Positions 17,719 through 26,412 of a stretch of 64,000 bases of DNA are shown one piece after another (the stretch's first letter is position 1; each line of letters begins with the position of its first letter). Origin of the DNA: JBBDWR01 sp040902745 (lineage in GTDB: Bacteria; Actinomycetota; UBA4738; HRBIN12); contig JBBDWR010000029.1 of assembly GCA_040902745.1 (NCBI GenBank), positions 159,910 through 223,909 on the forward strand. The letters are read 5' to 3'. Below the pieces are notes generated by a model that saw nothing but the letters and a program-made list of their open reading frames with translations, was not told the origin of the DNA and searched no databases. The position numbers and the translations under genes were made by a program.

Positions 17719-18381
17719 TCAGGACTCTCCCTTCAGTTCCTGTTGGAGCGTCGCCCAGTCGGACTCGAACCGTGTGAGGCCGAGATCGGTGAGCGGGTGC
17801 TTCACCAGCTTGGTGAAGACGTCGTAGGGCATCGTCGCGATATCAGCGCCCGCGAGAGCGGCGTCGACGATGTGCATCGGATGGCGCAGCGAAGCGGCGA
17901 GCACGTTGGTGTCGTAGCCCTGCACCGCGTAGATGTCGCAGATCTGTCGGAGCGCATGCAGCCCGTCGCTGGCGGCGTCGTCGATCCGCCCGATGAACGG
18001 GGACACGATGTATGCGCCGATCTCCGCGGCCAGTATCGCCTGCGTCGGTGAGAAGACCAGCGTCACGTTGATCCTGATCCCTTGATCGGTCAGTCGCCTG
18101 CCCGCTTCGAGACCGGCCGGAGTCATCGGGACCTTGACCACCGCGTTGGAGCCCTTCTGCGCGAGCTCGACTCCCTGCTCGTACATCGGCTCCGCGTCCA
18201 CCTCGGTGGTCTCCAGGGAAACGTCGCCGTCGACCTCCTCGAGGATCTGCTTCCAGACCAAGTCGGGATCCTGCTTCTCTTTTCCCACGAGCGTCGGGTT
18301 GGTTGTCACGCCCTTGAGCACTCCCCAACGTTGGATCTCGCGGATCTCGTCGATCGACGCCGTGTCCAGGAACAGCCTCAT
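17719..18381 (-). CDS. tal: Transaldolase, small (TalC/Fsa-like) form
   Basis: 220 residues. Starts MRLFLDTASIDEIREI, has KGVTTNPTLV and the Schiff-base lysine in AVVKVPMTPAG, then IRINVTLVFSPTQA and YIVSPFIGRIDD. The length and motifs fit the small TalC/fructose-6-phosphate aldolase subfamily; both activities occur there and cannot be told apart by eye. It transfers dihydroxyacetone units in the pentose phosphate pathway. It lies two bases from rho and overlaps the next gene upstream by four bases. Confidence 0.88.
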   Translation of the reverse strand: MRLFLDTASIDEIREIQRWGVLKGVTTNPTLVGKEKQDPDLVWKQILEEVDGDVSLETTEVDAEPMYEQGVELAQKGSNAVVKVPMTPAGLEAGRRLTDQGIRINVTLVFSPTQAILAAEIGAYIVSPFIGRIDDAASDGLHALRQICDIYAVQGYDTNVLAASLRHPMHIVDAALAGADIATMPYDVFTKLVKHPLTDLGLTRFESDWATLQQELKGES

Positions 18382-19544
18382 GGATGGTTCCCTTTCCTTT
18401 CCGTGCTCTCCGCCGCAGTGGTCGCCGTTGCGGCCGTTCGGCCTGCGCCTGCCTCGACCGCCGTCGGAGACTCGGCTCTCGCTCCCGCGCGAGGCTGCGC
18501 GCCGACCTGTCCGGATCCCGTTCCCGCCTCGCTGCGCGCAGCGTTCGGATCGGCATCGCCCGTTCGCATCTGCGCCGCCCGTTCGGTGGTCCGACGCATG
18601 ATGAGGTCGGTGACCGCCGCGAGTGACCGATCGAAGTTGTAGTTGGGGATGACGGGCACCCCGTGCGAGAGCGCCTGGCTCTTGACGTAGCGTTGGAGCC
18701 GGCGGATGTTCTCGAAGCTGGAAAGGTACCTGGTCGCGGGCCTGTTCGTCACGTCCATCGACCGAGCATCGAAGTGGCTACGGTGCACCTCCTCGTCCTC
18801 GACCGTGATGATCACCGGCACGGCGAGGATCCTCTCGGAGCGCGAGACGAGATCGAAGAACCCCGGCACGACGTGCGCACCCTCGATGACCAGGCTCGTT
18901 CCCTCCACCGCAGCGCGGTCGAGCAGGGCATCGATCCCCACCGAGACGGCAGACGTCTGCTCGCGGAATCCCACGACGACGGCATCGGATCCCCCCTTGG
19001 GGGGCTCCCGCAACGCTGCATCGGCCTCGAAGGAGGACGTGTACAACGTCGGCATGAGCTCCCGTGAGAACAGGGCGCGCATGACCTCGCGGATCGAGTC
19101 GGTCGCCTCCACCCGCACGATGCCCAGTCGTGCTGCCAGCTGCGTGGCGATCGTCGACTTCCCCACCCCTGTCGCTCCCCCGATCAAGACGACGAGGGGG
19201 ATGTCGAGGGCCTCGACCTGCCGCCAGCTCCGATAATTGGTGGCGTACCGGTCGCCGGCGACGTCGCCGATCACCTCCACGGTCACGTCGTCGAGCTCCT
19301 CGGACGTCACCGCCGGCACACCGAGCTGCTGCAGGCGTTGCTCCACGGTCTCAGCAACCTGATACGCACGGACGGGAGACAGCCCCGTGACCATCACCTG
19401 CGAGGCCATCAACCCCTTGGAGTAGGGAAGTCCCTGCTCGCGATCTGAGATCAGGATGTGGGCGGCTCGCCCTTCCGTGCTGCGCTCCGCCACGGCCTCG
19501 TGGGGAGCAGTCGCTGGTGTGGGTGGTGCTTGTCGCTCAGTCAT
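18378..19544 (-). CDS. 2-phosphoglycerate kinase
   Basis: 388 residues. Residues about 28-100 resemble an ATP-cone-like regulatory region (ILISDREQGLPYSKGLMA), as in the methanogen 2-phosphoglycerate kinase; residues 122-131 are a P-loop GGATGVGKST in a kinase fold; the region EATDSIREVMRA and a nearby VIEGAHVVPGF fit the same family. The last 75 residues are Ala/Thr/Gly-rich and disordered. The enzyme phosphorylates 2-phosphoglycerate to 2,3-diphosphoglycerate, the first step to cyclic 2,3-diphosphoglycerate. The gene overlaps the second-step enzyme by four bases, which strongly supports the call. Confidence 0.8.
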   Translation of the reverse strand: MTERQAPPTPATAPHEAVAERSTEGRAAHILISDREQGLPYSKGLMASQVMVTGLSPVRAYQVAETVEQRLQQLGVPAVTSEELDDVTVEVIGDVAGDRYATNYRSWRQVEALDIPLVVLIGGATGVGKSTIATQLAARLGIVRVEATDSIREVMRALFSRELMPTLYTSSFEADAALREPPKGGSDAVVVGFREQTSAVSVGIDALLDRAAVEGTSLVIEGAHVVPGFFDLVSRSERILAVPVIITVEDEEVHRSHFDARSMDVTNRPATRYLSSFENIRRLQRYVKSQALSHGVPVIPNYNFDRSLAAVTDLIMRRTTERAAQMRTGDADPNAARSEAGTGSGQVGAQPRAGARAESPTAVEAGAGRTAATATTAAESTERKGNHP

Positions 19545-20926
19545 CCCTCGAGTCCTTCGTCCGCTTCGCCGGGGGGAGCCTCCGGGCGAGGCACACCCCG
19601 TTCTTCCGCCCGTCGACCGGCGAGCCCGATCGCTTCGTTGAGCGCGGTCACCACATCAGTGTCGCCCTCGACGGCGACCGCGCGGTTGTCCACGAACATG
19701 ACCTGCGCACCTCGCTGGATAGCTCGGTTGCATGCGATGTCGATCGCAGCCGCTTTGAGTTCGGTGAGTAGCACCTCGAAGTCCGAAGCTCCGTCGATGT
19801 CCTCCGTCAGCCCGGCCCGGTCGGCCAGGCGGGGGCTCCATCCGACCACCCGGCATCCGTGCTCCGCCTCGAGATGTTCCACCTGTCTCGCGGCGGCAGG
19901 TCCGTGCGCCGTGGTGGTGAAGAAGACGGTTCGCCCTCGCACGTCACCCAGAGGAACCGGGCGGAAGTTCGTGACGATGATCGGAAGGTCGTCGCCGCGG
20001 ATCCGTCGAACGTGGGAGCGCAGCGCGGAGAGGGAACCGAACCCGTCATCCGGGTTCTCCACCATCGTAAAGAAAACGAGGTCGGACAACAAGAGCCGGA
20101 ACGGCCCGAGATAGCCCCCCAGGTACTCGGGGGGTGCCGATCCGGGCACGACCAGGACTCCGGCGTCCCAGGGGACCGGAGGCACGGCCGCTCCGCTCCC
20201 CTCGAGTACCAGCAGGCCGGGCCCCCGGGCCAGTGCCAGACCCGCCGCCTCACGCACGTTGCTGGCGAAGGGCCTGCCCGCCAGACCTCCACCTGCCCGC
20301 CGGGCACCGATCGTCGTTACACCGGCCATCAGGGCATCTTCCAGATAGTCGGACGCGGCGTGACGACCCTGCTTGACCAGTGAAATCAGACGCTCCACCG
20401 ACACGGAATCTCGTTCGGCGACCTCCGGTTCCGGGGGCCCGCCGCGGCCCATCGCGATCACGATCGGCCTCAGACCCTGAGCGTCGGCGGCTCGCGCGAC
20501 CGCTCCGGCGACGGCCGTTTTCCCGGTCCGCTTGCCCGTGCCGATCACTGCGATCGTCGCCGCCCCCAGCGCGGGGGGATCGATCGGAGGATCAAGCCGG
20601 AAATCGGGCCCCAGGTAGGGAACGCCCGCGACGAGAGCGACGGCGACCAGCGCCATCCGTTCGCGGTAGCCGAGGACGGGTTCGTCGGACAGATCGAGCA
20701 CGCCCTCGGGTCGGTGCTCGAGGATCGCGGCTCGGAGGGTCTCGGTCGCGGTGCCGGCGACCAGCAGCGGCACTCCAACGTCGGGAGGACGACGCGGATC
20801 GATCTTCTCGGTCCCCCCCACCAAGATCGCGGCGGCCACCTCGTAGCCCCGCTCTCGGGCCGTCTCGAGTCCCCACCGGGTCACCGGCGGATAGTGTTCC
20901 CCGTCGACCAAGGCGAGTACGCGCAC
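19541..20926 (-). CDS. cpgS: Cyclic 2,3-diphosphoglycerate synthetase
   Basis: 461 residues, matching the size of the Methanothermus fervidus enzyme. N-terminal MRVLALVDGEHYPPVTRW, a P-loop GTGKRTGKTA (129-138), and a long C-terminal half with LVLEGSGAAVPPV are as I recall for this family. The reaction closes 2,3-diphosphoglycerate to the cyclic form using ATP. The product is a thermoprotective and phosphate-storage solute in methanogens. GTG at 20926 follows a purine-rich AAGGGGGA. It is the first gene of an operon with the 2-phosphoglycerate kinase, transaldolase and rho. Confidence 0.8.
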   Translation of the reverse strand: MRVLALVDGEHYPPVTRWGLETARERGYEVAAAILVGGTEKIDPRRPPDVGVPLLVAGTATETLRAAILEHRPEGVLDLSDEPVLGYRERMALVAVALVAGVPYLGPDFRLDPPIDPPALGAATIAVIGTGKRTGKTAVAGAVARAADAQGLRPIVIAMGRGGPPEPEVAERDSVSVERLISLVKQGRHAASDYLEDALMAGVTTIGARRAGGGLAGRPFASNVREAAGLALARGPGLLVLEGSGAAVPPVPWDAGVLVVPGSAPPEYLGGYLGPFRLLLSDLVFFTMVENPDDGFGSLSALRSHVRRIRGDDLPIIVTNFRPVPLGDVRGRTVFFTTTAHGPAAARQVEHLEAEHGCRVVGWSPRLADRAGLTEDIDGASDFEVLLTELKAAAIDIACNRAIQRGAQVMFVDNRAVAVEGDTDVVTALNEAIGLAGRRAEERGVPRPEAPPGEADEGLEG

Positions 20927-21043
20927 CGGCTGTCTGTCCCCCTTCGAACGTTTTCGGATCTCGCTCCCGGCCCGCCCGGTCCTACCTCGGCGCGGATCGC
21001 GGTGAACGGTGTCCCCTCTCGACGAGCCCGAGAGCGTTGCCGT

Positions 21044-21835
21044 TCAGTCGCCCGCCGGCTGTACCGCCCGGTGCATCGGAGCTTCGGTCTCGCGGTGGAA
21101 TTGGGCTCCGGTCGTCAGCGAGAAGTGCGCGATCAACCTGCCGCCGCCGAATGGCTGCCTCCGCCAGATCTTGACCTCGTCGCCCTCGAACTCCAAGACG
21201 TTGTACGCGGGTTTCGTGTAGCCGCGCAGTCGGAGAGATGCCACCGTGCCGGCGTTCGCGATGAACAGATCCTCGAGCTTCCAGACGTACGGCACGTGCT
21301 TGTGACCCGATAGCACCACCTGCACCCCGCTCTCGATCAAGACCTCCAGTAGGTCGCCCGCATCGGCGACGGTGCTGCGCTCCCTTCCCGTCCCGGGGAT
21401 CGGGAGGAGGTGGTGGTGCAGCGCGAAGACCTTGAGACGCGCTGGAGCGTCGAACCGTTCGCGGATCCATTCGTACCGCTCGCGCCCGACCTGTCCCTCG
21501 TTGAGGTCCGGCTCGCTGGAGTCGACCCCCACCACGCGAACCCCCTCGATGTCTGCCGCCCAGTTGCGCGGCCCGATCAACTCTTCGAAATGCAGGTACC
21601 CGACGTTGCGCGCGTCGTGGTTGCCGAGGATCGTGTGGACCGGAGCCGCGATCCGCTCACGGTATGCGAGCCAGCTCTTGTACTCCTGCCGGTAGCCCTC
21701 GTTCGTCAGGTCGCCGGTGCAGACCACCGCCTGGGGGTCGAGCTCGTTCAGCTCGGCGATGACGCGATTCATCAGGTTCGGCACGAAGTACGGAGAACCG
21801 ACGTGCGGATCGGAGATGTGGGCGATGGTGACCAC
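21044..21835 (-). CDS. Calcineurin-like metallophosphoesterase
   Basis: 263 residues with all five metal-site motifs: SDPHVG (near 8), GDLTNEG, GNHD, the double histidine in ALHHHLLP, and GHKH. The pattern resembles the CpdA/Icc group of cyclic nucleotide or phosphodiester hydrolases, but the substrate is not known. GTG at 21835 lies six bases after a TAGACT hexamer, a leaderless arrangement. It is 117 bases upstream of cpgS in the same direction, so a role near cyclic diphosphoglycerate is conceivable but unproven. Confidence 0.8.
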   Translation of the reverse strand: MVTIAHISDPHVGSPYFVPNLMNRVIAELNELDPQAVVCTGDLTNEGYRQEYKSWLAYRERIAAPVHTILGNHDARNVGYLHFEELIGPRNWAADIEGVRVVGVDSSEPDLNEGQVGRERYEWIRERFDAPARLKVFALHHHLLPIPGTGRERSTVADAGDLLEVLIESGVQVVLSGHKHVPYVWKLEDLFIANAGTVASLRLRGYTKPAYNVLEFEGDEVKIWRRQPFGGGRLIAHFSLTTGAQFHRETEAPMHRAVQPAGD

Positions 21836-21841
21836 GACGTC

Positions 21842-21847
21842 AGTCTA
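21842..21847 (-). promoter_or_regulatory. -10 hexamer for leaderless metallophosphoesterase transcript
   Basis: Minus-strand TAGACT, six bases before GTG 21835; no ribosome-binding site between. Confidence 0.45.
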
Positions 21848-21951
21848 GTCGGCTTGCGGCGCCGCGCGGTTGAGCCCGACGGCGGTCGGCGCGATGTCGC
21901 TGACCCCGCGCGCCCGGGACCCTTTCCCTCGTGTGCCACGATACGGAGGTC

Positions 21952-23121
21952 GTGTCCTGGCTCGATCTGGTGCTCCTCGCGTTGCTCGTCGTCGCCGCGC
22001 TCCTCGGCTACCGGCGAGGCGCAGTGCTGCAACTGTTCACCTACGGCGGCTTGCTCCTCGGGCTGCTCGTCGGATCGCTTCTCGCACCGATCACCGCCGG
22101 TGCGGTCGACGACCCGGCAACCGGGGCGGGGATCGCGGTTGCCACATTGCTGATCGCCGGGGCCCTCGGCGACCTCGTCGGGTGGATCGTCGGCGGACTC
22201 GTTCGACCCGCCTCGACCGCATCGATCGGTCACCGCGCCGATGCGGCCGGTGGCTCGTTGGTCGCCGTGATCGCCGTCCTGCTCGCGATCTGGGTGATCT
22301 CCCTCAACCTCGTGAACGGTCCCGTTGGATCCGTCGCCGGTCAGATCCGGCGTTCCGCGGTCGTGCGAGGCATCGACGATGTCCTTCCGAGGCCCCCTTC
22401 GTTGCTCACCGAGGCGCGGCGCTGGTTCAACTCGCTGGGGTTTCCCGACCTGTTCAGCGGCATCCCGCCGATCCCCGGCGCGCCGGTCGCGACACCACCC
22501 CAGGGTCTGGAGCTGCGGGCGTTCCGAGCCGCGAGGCAAAGCACGGTTCGGGTGGTCGGCGAGGCGTGCGACGAAGTGCTGACTGGATCCGGGTTCATCG
22601 CAGGTCCGGGATTGATCGTCACGAACGCGCATGTGATCGCGGGGGAGCGGGAACCGAGGGTGGAGACCGCCGGCAGCTCCCAGGCCGCGACCCCCGTCGT
22701 GTTCGACCCCGGCGTCGACATCGCGGTCCTCCGCGTCTCGGACGCGCCCGGCCCGACACTCGACCTCAGCGCGGGTCTTCCCCCCCGTGGCACCGGCGGG
22801 GCCGTCGTCGGCTACCCGGGAGGCGGGGGCCTCGCCGGTACCGCGGCCGCGGTGCGAGGAACGCTGGAGGCGACGGGGCCGAGCATCACCGGTGACCGGG
22901 AGATCCGCCGGACGTTGGTGGAACTGCAGACATCCGTGGTCCCCGGCAATTCCGGGGGGCCGTTCGTGCTGGAGGGCGGCGCGGTCTCCGGTGTCGTCGT
23001 GTCCTCGTCCACGTCGGATCCGCAACTGGGCTACGCGATCGCGTCGACGGAAGTGGCACCGCTGCTGGAGCGAGCACGTACAAGCACCGCGCCGGTCGCC
23101 ACCGGACCGTGCCTGCGGTGA
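21952..23121 (+). CDS. MarP-like membrane serine protease (CvpA-type N-terminus)
   Basis: About 389 residues. Four membrane helices in the first 130 residues form a CvpA/colicin-V-production-like domain (WLDLVLLALLVVAALLGYRRG), followed by a periplasmic trypsin-like domain with His in TNAHVIAG, Asp in DIAVLRV and Ser in VPGNSGGP. The cysteines in EACDEV and GPCLR match the disulfide pair of Mycobacterium MarP (Rv3671c), an acid- and oxidative-stress protease that activates peptidoglycan hydrolases. The start is uncertain: GTG 21952 aligns with MarP, GTG 21931 is in frame upstream. The gene is alone on the plus strand, converging on the debranching gene with 8 bases between. Confidence 0.85.
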   Translation: MSWLDLVLLALLVVAALLGYRRGAVLQLFTYGGLLLGLLVGSLLAPITAGAVDDPATGAGIAVATLLIAGALGDLVGWIVGGLVRPASTASIGHRADAAGGSLVAVIAVLLAIWVISLNLVNGPVGSVAGQIRRSAVVRGIDDVLPRPPSLLTEARRWFNSLGFPDLFSGIPPIPGAPVATPPQGLELRAFRAARQSTVRVVGEACDEVLTGSGFIAGPGLIVTNAHVIAGEREPRVETAGSSQAATPVVFDPGVDIAVLRVSDAPGPTLDLSAGLPPRGTGGAVVGYPGGGGLAGTAAAVRGTLEATGPSITGDREIRRTLVELQTSVVPGNSGGPFVLEGGAVSGVVVSSSTSDPQLGYAIASTEVAPLLERARTSTAPVATGPCLR

Positions 23122-23129
23122 GCGGCCGG

Positions 23130-25334
23130 TTACTCCTCCATCACGACGCGCACGTCTCCCTCGCGGCTCAGTAACGAGAACGAGGTGATCTCTCCCTCCC
23201 GCCGGAACACGAGCGACAGCCGGCTGCCTCCCACCTGAAGGTTGCGCAGCTCGACCTGATTCAGCCACGCGGGCAGGTGCGGCTCGTTCACCGTCAGCAC
23301 GTTCCGGTCGGCGCGCGCTGAGATCCCGAGCATCGCCTGCAACATCAGGAAGGGCGACCCCGCGGCCCAGGCCTGCGGAGAACACGCGACCGGATAGCTC
23401 ACGGGTCGGTTCGGTGTCCGCCGCGTGAACCCACAGAACAACTCGGGCAACCGGAGGTAGTCAGCGTGGATCGCGGCATCGAACAGGGCGGTCGCGACGC
23501 GATTCGTCGAGCGCGCGAAGCCGTACCGCTTAAGTCCGGCGGCGATCAGCGCGTTGTCGTGGGGCCACACCGAACCGTTGTGGTAGCTCATCGGGTTGTA
23601 GGCGGCCGCGGCTTTGCTCATCGTGCGCACACCCCACCCGGAGAACATGTCCGGCGCCAGCAGTCGCTTCGCGACAGCCGCCGCCTTGTCGGAGTCCATG
23701 ATGTCGCAGTACAGGCCGTGTCCGGGATTGGACACGATCGTTCGCACCGGCCGCTTGTCGCCGTCGAGGGCTCCGACGAAGAACCGCTCGTCCTCCATCC
23801 AGAATGCCTCGTTGAACCGCGCACGGAGTTCCTGTGCAGTGGCGCGCAGCCGCTCCGCCTTCAGGGTGTCACCCAGCACGTCGTAGACTTCGGCCATCCG
23901 CCGCTTCGCGAGGTAGACGTAGCCCTGGACCTCGACGAGCGCGATCGGTGGCTCGGCGAGGCGTCCGTCCGCGTGGACGACCGCGTCGAACGAGTCCTTC
24001 CATCCCTGGTTGCGGATCCCACGAGCCGATCGCGAGCGGTACTCGACGAAGCCGTCGCCGTCGAGATCACCGTATTCGTCGATCCACGAGATCGCCGCCT
24101 CCGCGGCCGGGAGCAGCTCCTTCGCGAACGCCAGATCGCCGGTCCACCGCAGGTGCTGGGCATACAAGATCAAGAACCAGGGGGTGGAGTCGACCGACCC
24201 GAAGTAGGGCGTGTGTGGGATCTGCCCGGATCGCGCCAACTCGCCATGGCGCACCTCGTGAAGGATCTTGCCGGGTTCCTCATCGCGCCAGTCGTCCACG
24301 ATCGTGCCCTGCCGGGCGGCGAGCTCCCGCAGCACGCGTTCGGCCATGGACGGGTTCACCATCAGCAGCTGATGCGCTGTGATCATCGAGTCGCGTCCGA
24401 ACAGGGTCACGTACCAGGGGATCCCAGCGGCGGGTGTGCCACCCTCGCTGCTGTCCGACGACAGCGCACGCAGGTCTCGCAGGCTGCGGTCCAAGAGCTG
24501 GTTGAAAAGCTCGTTGTCGGTGATGATCTGCGTCGATTCGCGCTCCCAGTCCTCGTAGCTCCTGCGCAACTCGTGGACCGCAACGTCGAACTCCATCGGG
24601 TCGGGAACGGTGTCGCCGACGATCGGCTCGACCGTCATCCCGACGAGTTTGGTCTGGTACGGCCCCATCTGCAGCCGGAACTCCACGTGTGCGACGTCGC
24701 CGACGACCTCGATCACGTCCGGAGGCGTGGCGAACGCCACGCGGGTGCGCCTGACGACGTCGTCACTTCCGACGTAGCGGAATTCGATGCGATCCTCCTC
24801 CACGCGGATCGGCTCGATAACGCCCCCGCGTTCGCGAGGCATCCCCCGAACCTCGAAGATATCGGCGAAGTCGGCCCCGAAGTCGAAGCTGAGGTCGAGC
24901 CGGACCGCGTGCGGGTTGTAGTTCTTGACCCGCACCCGCTCGAAGAGCCTGCCGTTGATCGCCCGGATCCGCCGGATGTTCAGGGTCTGCTGGCGAACCG
25001 CGATCTCGTCGCCTTCGTAGAGGTCGGGGTTCGTGAGGTCCACGTAGGACATGTATCCGCGCTCGGACGAGGATGAGAGCAGAACTGGGTCGCGCCCGGA
25101 CATCGACATGTGGAACAAGGACAGGTACCGCGTGTCGCGGTCATACAGGCCGAGTCCGAAATCGTCCTCGTGATCGAGGTTGCCTTCAAGATCGCTGTAG
25201 AGGAAGCAATCGCCTTCCTTGACCGCGAGGGTCTTCGAGGCGAGATCGGTGACCAGGACCGGGAGCGCGCCCACCGAAGAGGCCGCCTCTTCGGCGGCCC
25301 TCGATCCGCGGGTGGGCTCAGGCGCTGCGCTCAT
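23130..25334 (-). CDS. Amylo-alpha-1,6-glucosidase (glycogen debranching type, GDE_N_bis family)
   Basis: 734 residues. The N-terminal half begins the family pattern with KEGDCFLYSDLEGN, LYDRDTRYLS and continues as a beta-sandwich; the C-terminal half is an (alpha/alpha)6 glucosidase with PWYVTLFGRDSMIT, NQGWKDSFDAVVH and SYHNGSVWPHDNALIA. These are typical of bacterial GDE_N_bis/GDE_C proteins that hydrolyse alpha-1,6 or related glucosidic bonds in glycogen or other oligosaccharides. No signal peptide, so cytoplasmic. It stands between MarP and thrB, interrupting the usual thrB-rho adjacency. Confidence 0.85.
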   Translation of the reverse strand: MSAAPEPTRGSRAAEEAASSVGALPVLVTDLASKTLAVKEGDCFLYSDLEGNLDHEDDFGLGLYDRDTRYLSLFHMSMSGRDPVLLSSSSERGYMSYVDLTNPDLYEGDEIAVRQQTLNIRRIRAINGRLFERVRVKNYNPHAVRLDLSFDFGADFADIFEVRGMPRERGGVIEPIRVEEDRIEFRYVGSDDVVRRTRVAFATPPDVIEVVGDVAHVEFRLQMGPYQTKLVGMTVEPIVGDTVPDPMEFDVAVHELRRSYEDWERESTQIITDNELFNQLLDRSLRDLRALSSDSSEGGTPAAGIPWYVTLFGRDSMITAHQLLMVNPSMAERVLRELAARQGTIVDDWRDEEPGKILHEVRHGELARSGQIPHTPYFGSVDSTPWFLILYAQHLRWTGDLAFAKELLPAAEAAISWIDEYGDLDGDGFVEYRSRSARGIRNQGWKDSFDAVVHADGRLAEPPIALVEVQGYVYLAKRRMAEVYDVLGDTLKAERLRATAQELRARFNEAFWMEDERFFVGALDGDKRPVRTIVSNPGHGLYCDIMDSDKAAAVAKRLLAPDMFSGWGVRTMSKAAAAYNPMSYHNGSVWPHDNALIAAGLKRYGFARSTNRVATALFDAAIHADYLRLPELFCGFTRRTPNRPVSYPVACSPQAWAAGSPFLMLQAMLGISARADRNVLTVNEPHLPAWLNQVELRNLQVGGSRLSLVFRREGEITSFSLLSREGDVRVVMEE

Positions 25335-25526
25335 CTCGTCGTCGTGTCCGACCGTGGGCGCGCAGCATCGGACAGCCGTCCGCCGCGCCCCCGCGAGTGT
25401 AGGGACGGTTCGTTGCCCAGTTCAACGTCCTTCGGTCCCAATTCGCTCCTCGCCAGCATCAATCGGTCTCCTCGAACGTGACCCTGAGTTCGCCCCCCGG
25501 CCGCGGGCGTGGGCATCGCCCGTCGT

Positions 25527-26402
25527 CTACCGCAGGATCTCGACCCCCTTCGACCGAACGGAGATCTCCAACCGCCGCCAGCCGTTTCCCAATTCCTGCA
25601 ACGGGTTCGCGGCATCGTCTCCGGCCGATGCGAACGACAGGAGCGTCGGGCCTGCTCCGGACACGCACACGGGCACCCCAGCGGAGCGAAGGCGATCGAA
25701 GACAACCCGGACCTCGGGGACCAGCGCGAGCCGGGCGTCCTGATGGAGCCGGTCCTCGAGCGCTTCGGACAACAGCTCGGGCCGCTGCGTGAAGGCCACT
25801 ACCGCGAGCGCGGATCGTTGCAGGTTGAACACCGCATCCTCGCGGGGAACCTGCGGGGTCAGGGCCCTCCTCGCGAGCTCGGTGGGAAGCCGCTCGTCGG
25901 CGGGGATCAGCAGAACGGGGCGCAGGTCCGGATGGGGGTCGAGCCGCACCGGAGGGCGAGATCCTGTGGCGATCGTGAGTCCCCCGAACACCGCGGCAGC
26001 CGCGTTGTCGGGGTGCCCCTCCAGCTCGCTCGCAGCCGCGAAGATCGCGTCGCGGTCCGGGGAGGCTCCCGGATCCAACAGCACGTGCGCCGCGACGATG
26101 CCGGCCACGGCAGCGGCCGACGAGGATCCGAGTCCGCGTTCGAGCGGGATGCGGTTGACCCCGTGCAGGGCAACCGACTCGAGCTCGACCCGGGCCGATG
26201 TGGCGACCCGCTCCATCGCCCGACTCACCATGTCCGAACCGTCGGTCGGCAGCTCCCGGACGCCTTCCCCCTCCCAGCGCACGCCGGGGTCCGCATCGGT
26301 GTCGATCGTTACCTCGTTGCATAGATCGAGCGCGAGTCCGAGGCAGTCGAACCCGGCTCCGAGGTTGGCCGACGTTGCCGGAACGCGAACGGTGAACCGC
26401 AT
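25527..26402 (-). CDS. thrB: Homoserine kinase
   Basis: 291 residues. GHMP-kinase fold: VPATSANLGAGFDCLGLAL at the start, the ATP loop ERGLGSSSAAAVAG, and C-terminal SGAGPTLLSFA. It phosphorylates homoserine with ATP. ATG 26402 fits the family start; the open frame extends 25 codons further with no support. It follows thrC by ten bases and is the last gene of hom-thrC-thrB. A weak GC stem (25504-25522) lies just after its stop. Confidence 0.93.
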   Translation of the reverse strand: MRFTVRVPATSANLGAGFDCLGLALDLCNEVTIDTDADPGVRWEGEGVRELPTDGSDMVSRAMERVATSARVELESVALHGVNRIPLERGLGSSSAAAVAGIVAAHVLLDPGASPDRDAIFAAASELEGHPDNAAAAVFGGLTIATGSRPPVRLDPHPDLRPVLLIPADERLPTELARRALTPQVPREDAVFNLQRSALAVVAFTQRPELLSEALEDRLHQDARLALVPEVRVVFDRLRSAGVPVCVSGAGPTLLSFASAGDDAANPLQELGNGWRRLEISVRSKGVEILR

Positions 26403-26412
26403 CCGCGAGACC

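Noticed and set aside
15956..17827. 623-codon plus-strand frame with Ala/Thr repeats
   Set aside because: Antisense of rho; the repeats come from the rho DNA repeats.
25504..25522. 6-bp GC stem just after thrB as terminator
   Set aside because: Short, 7-base loop and no T run; not enough to call.
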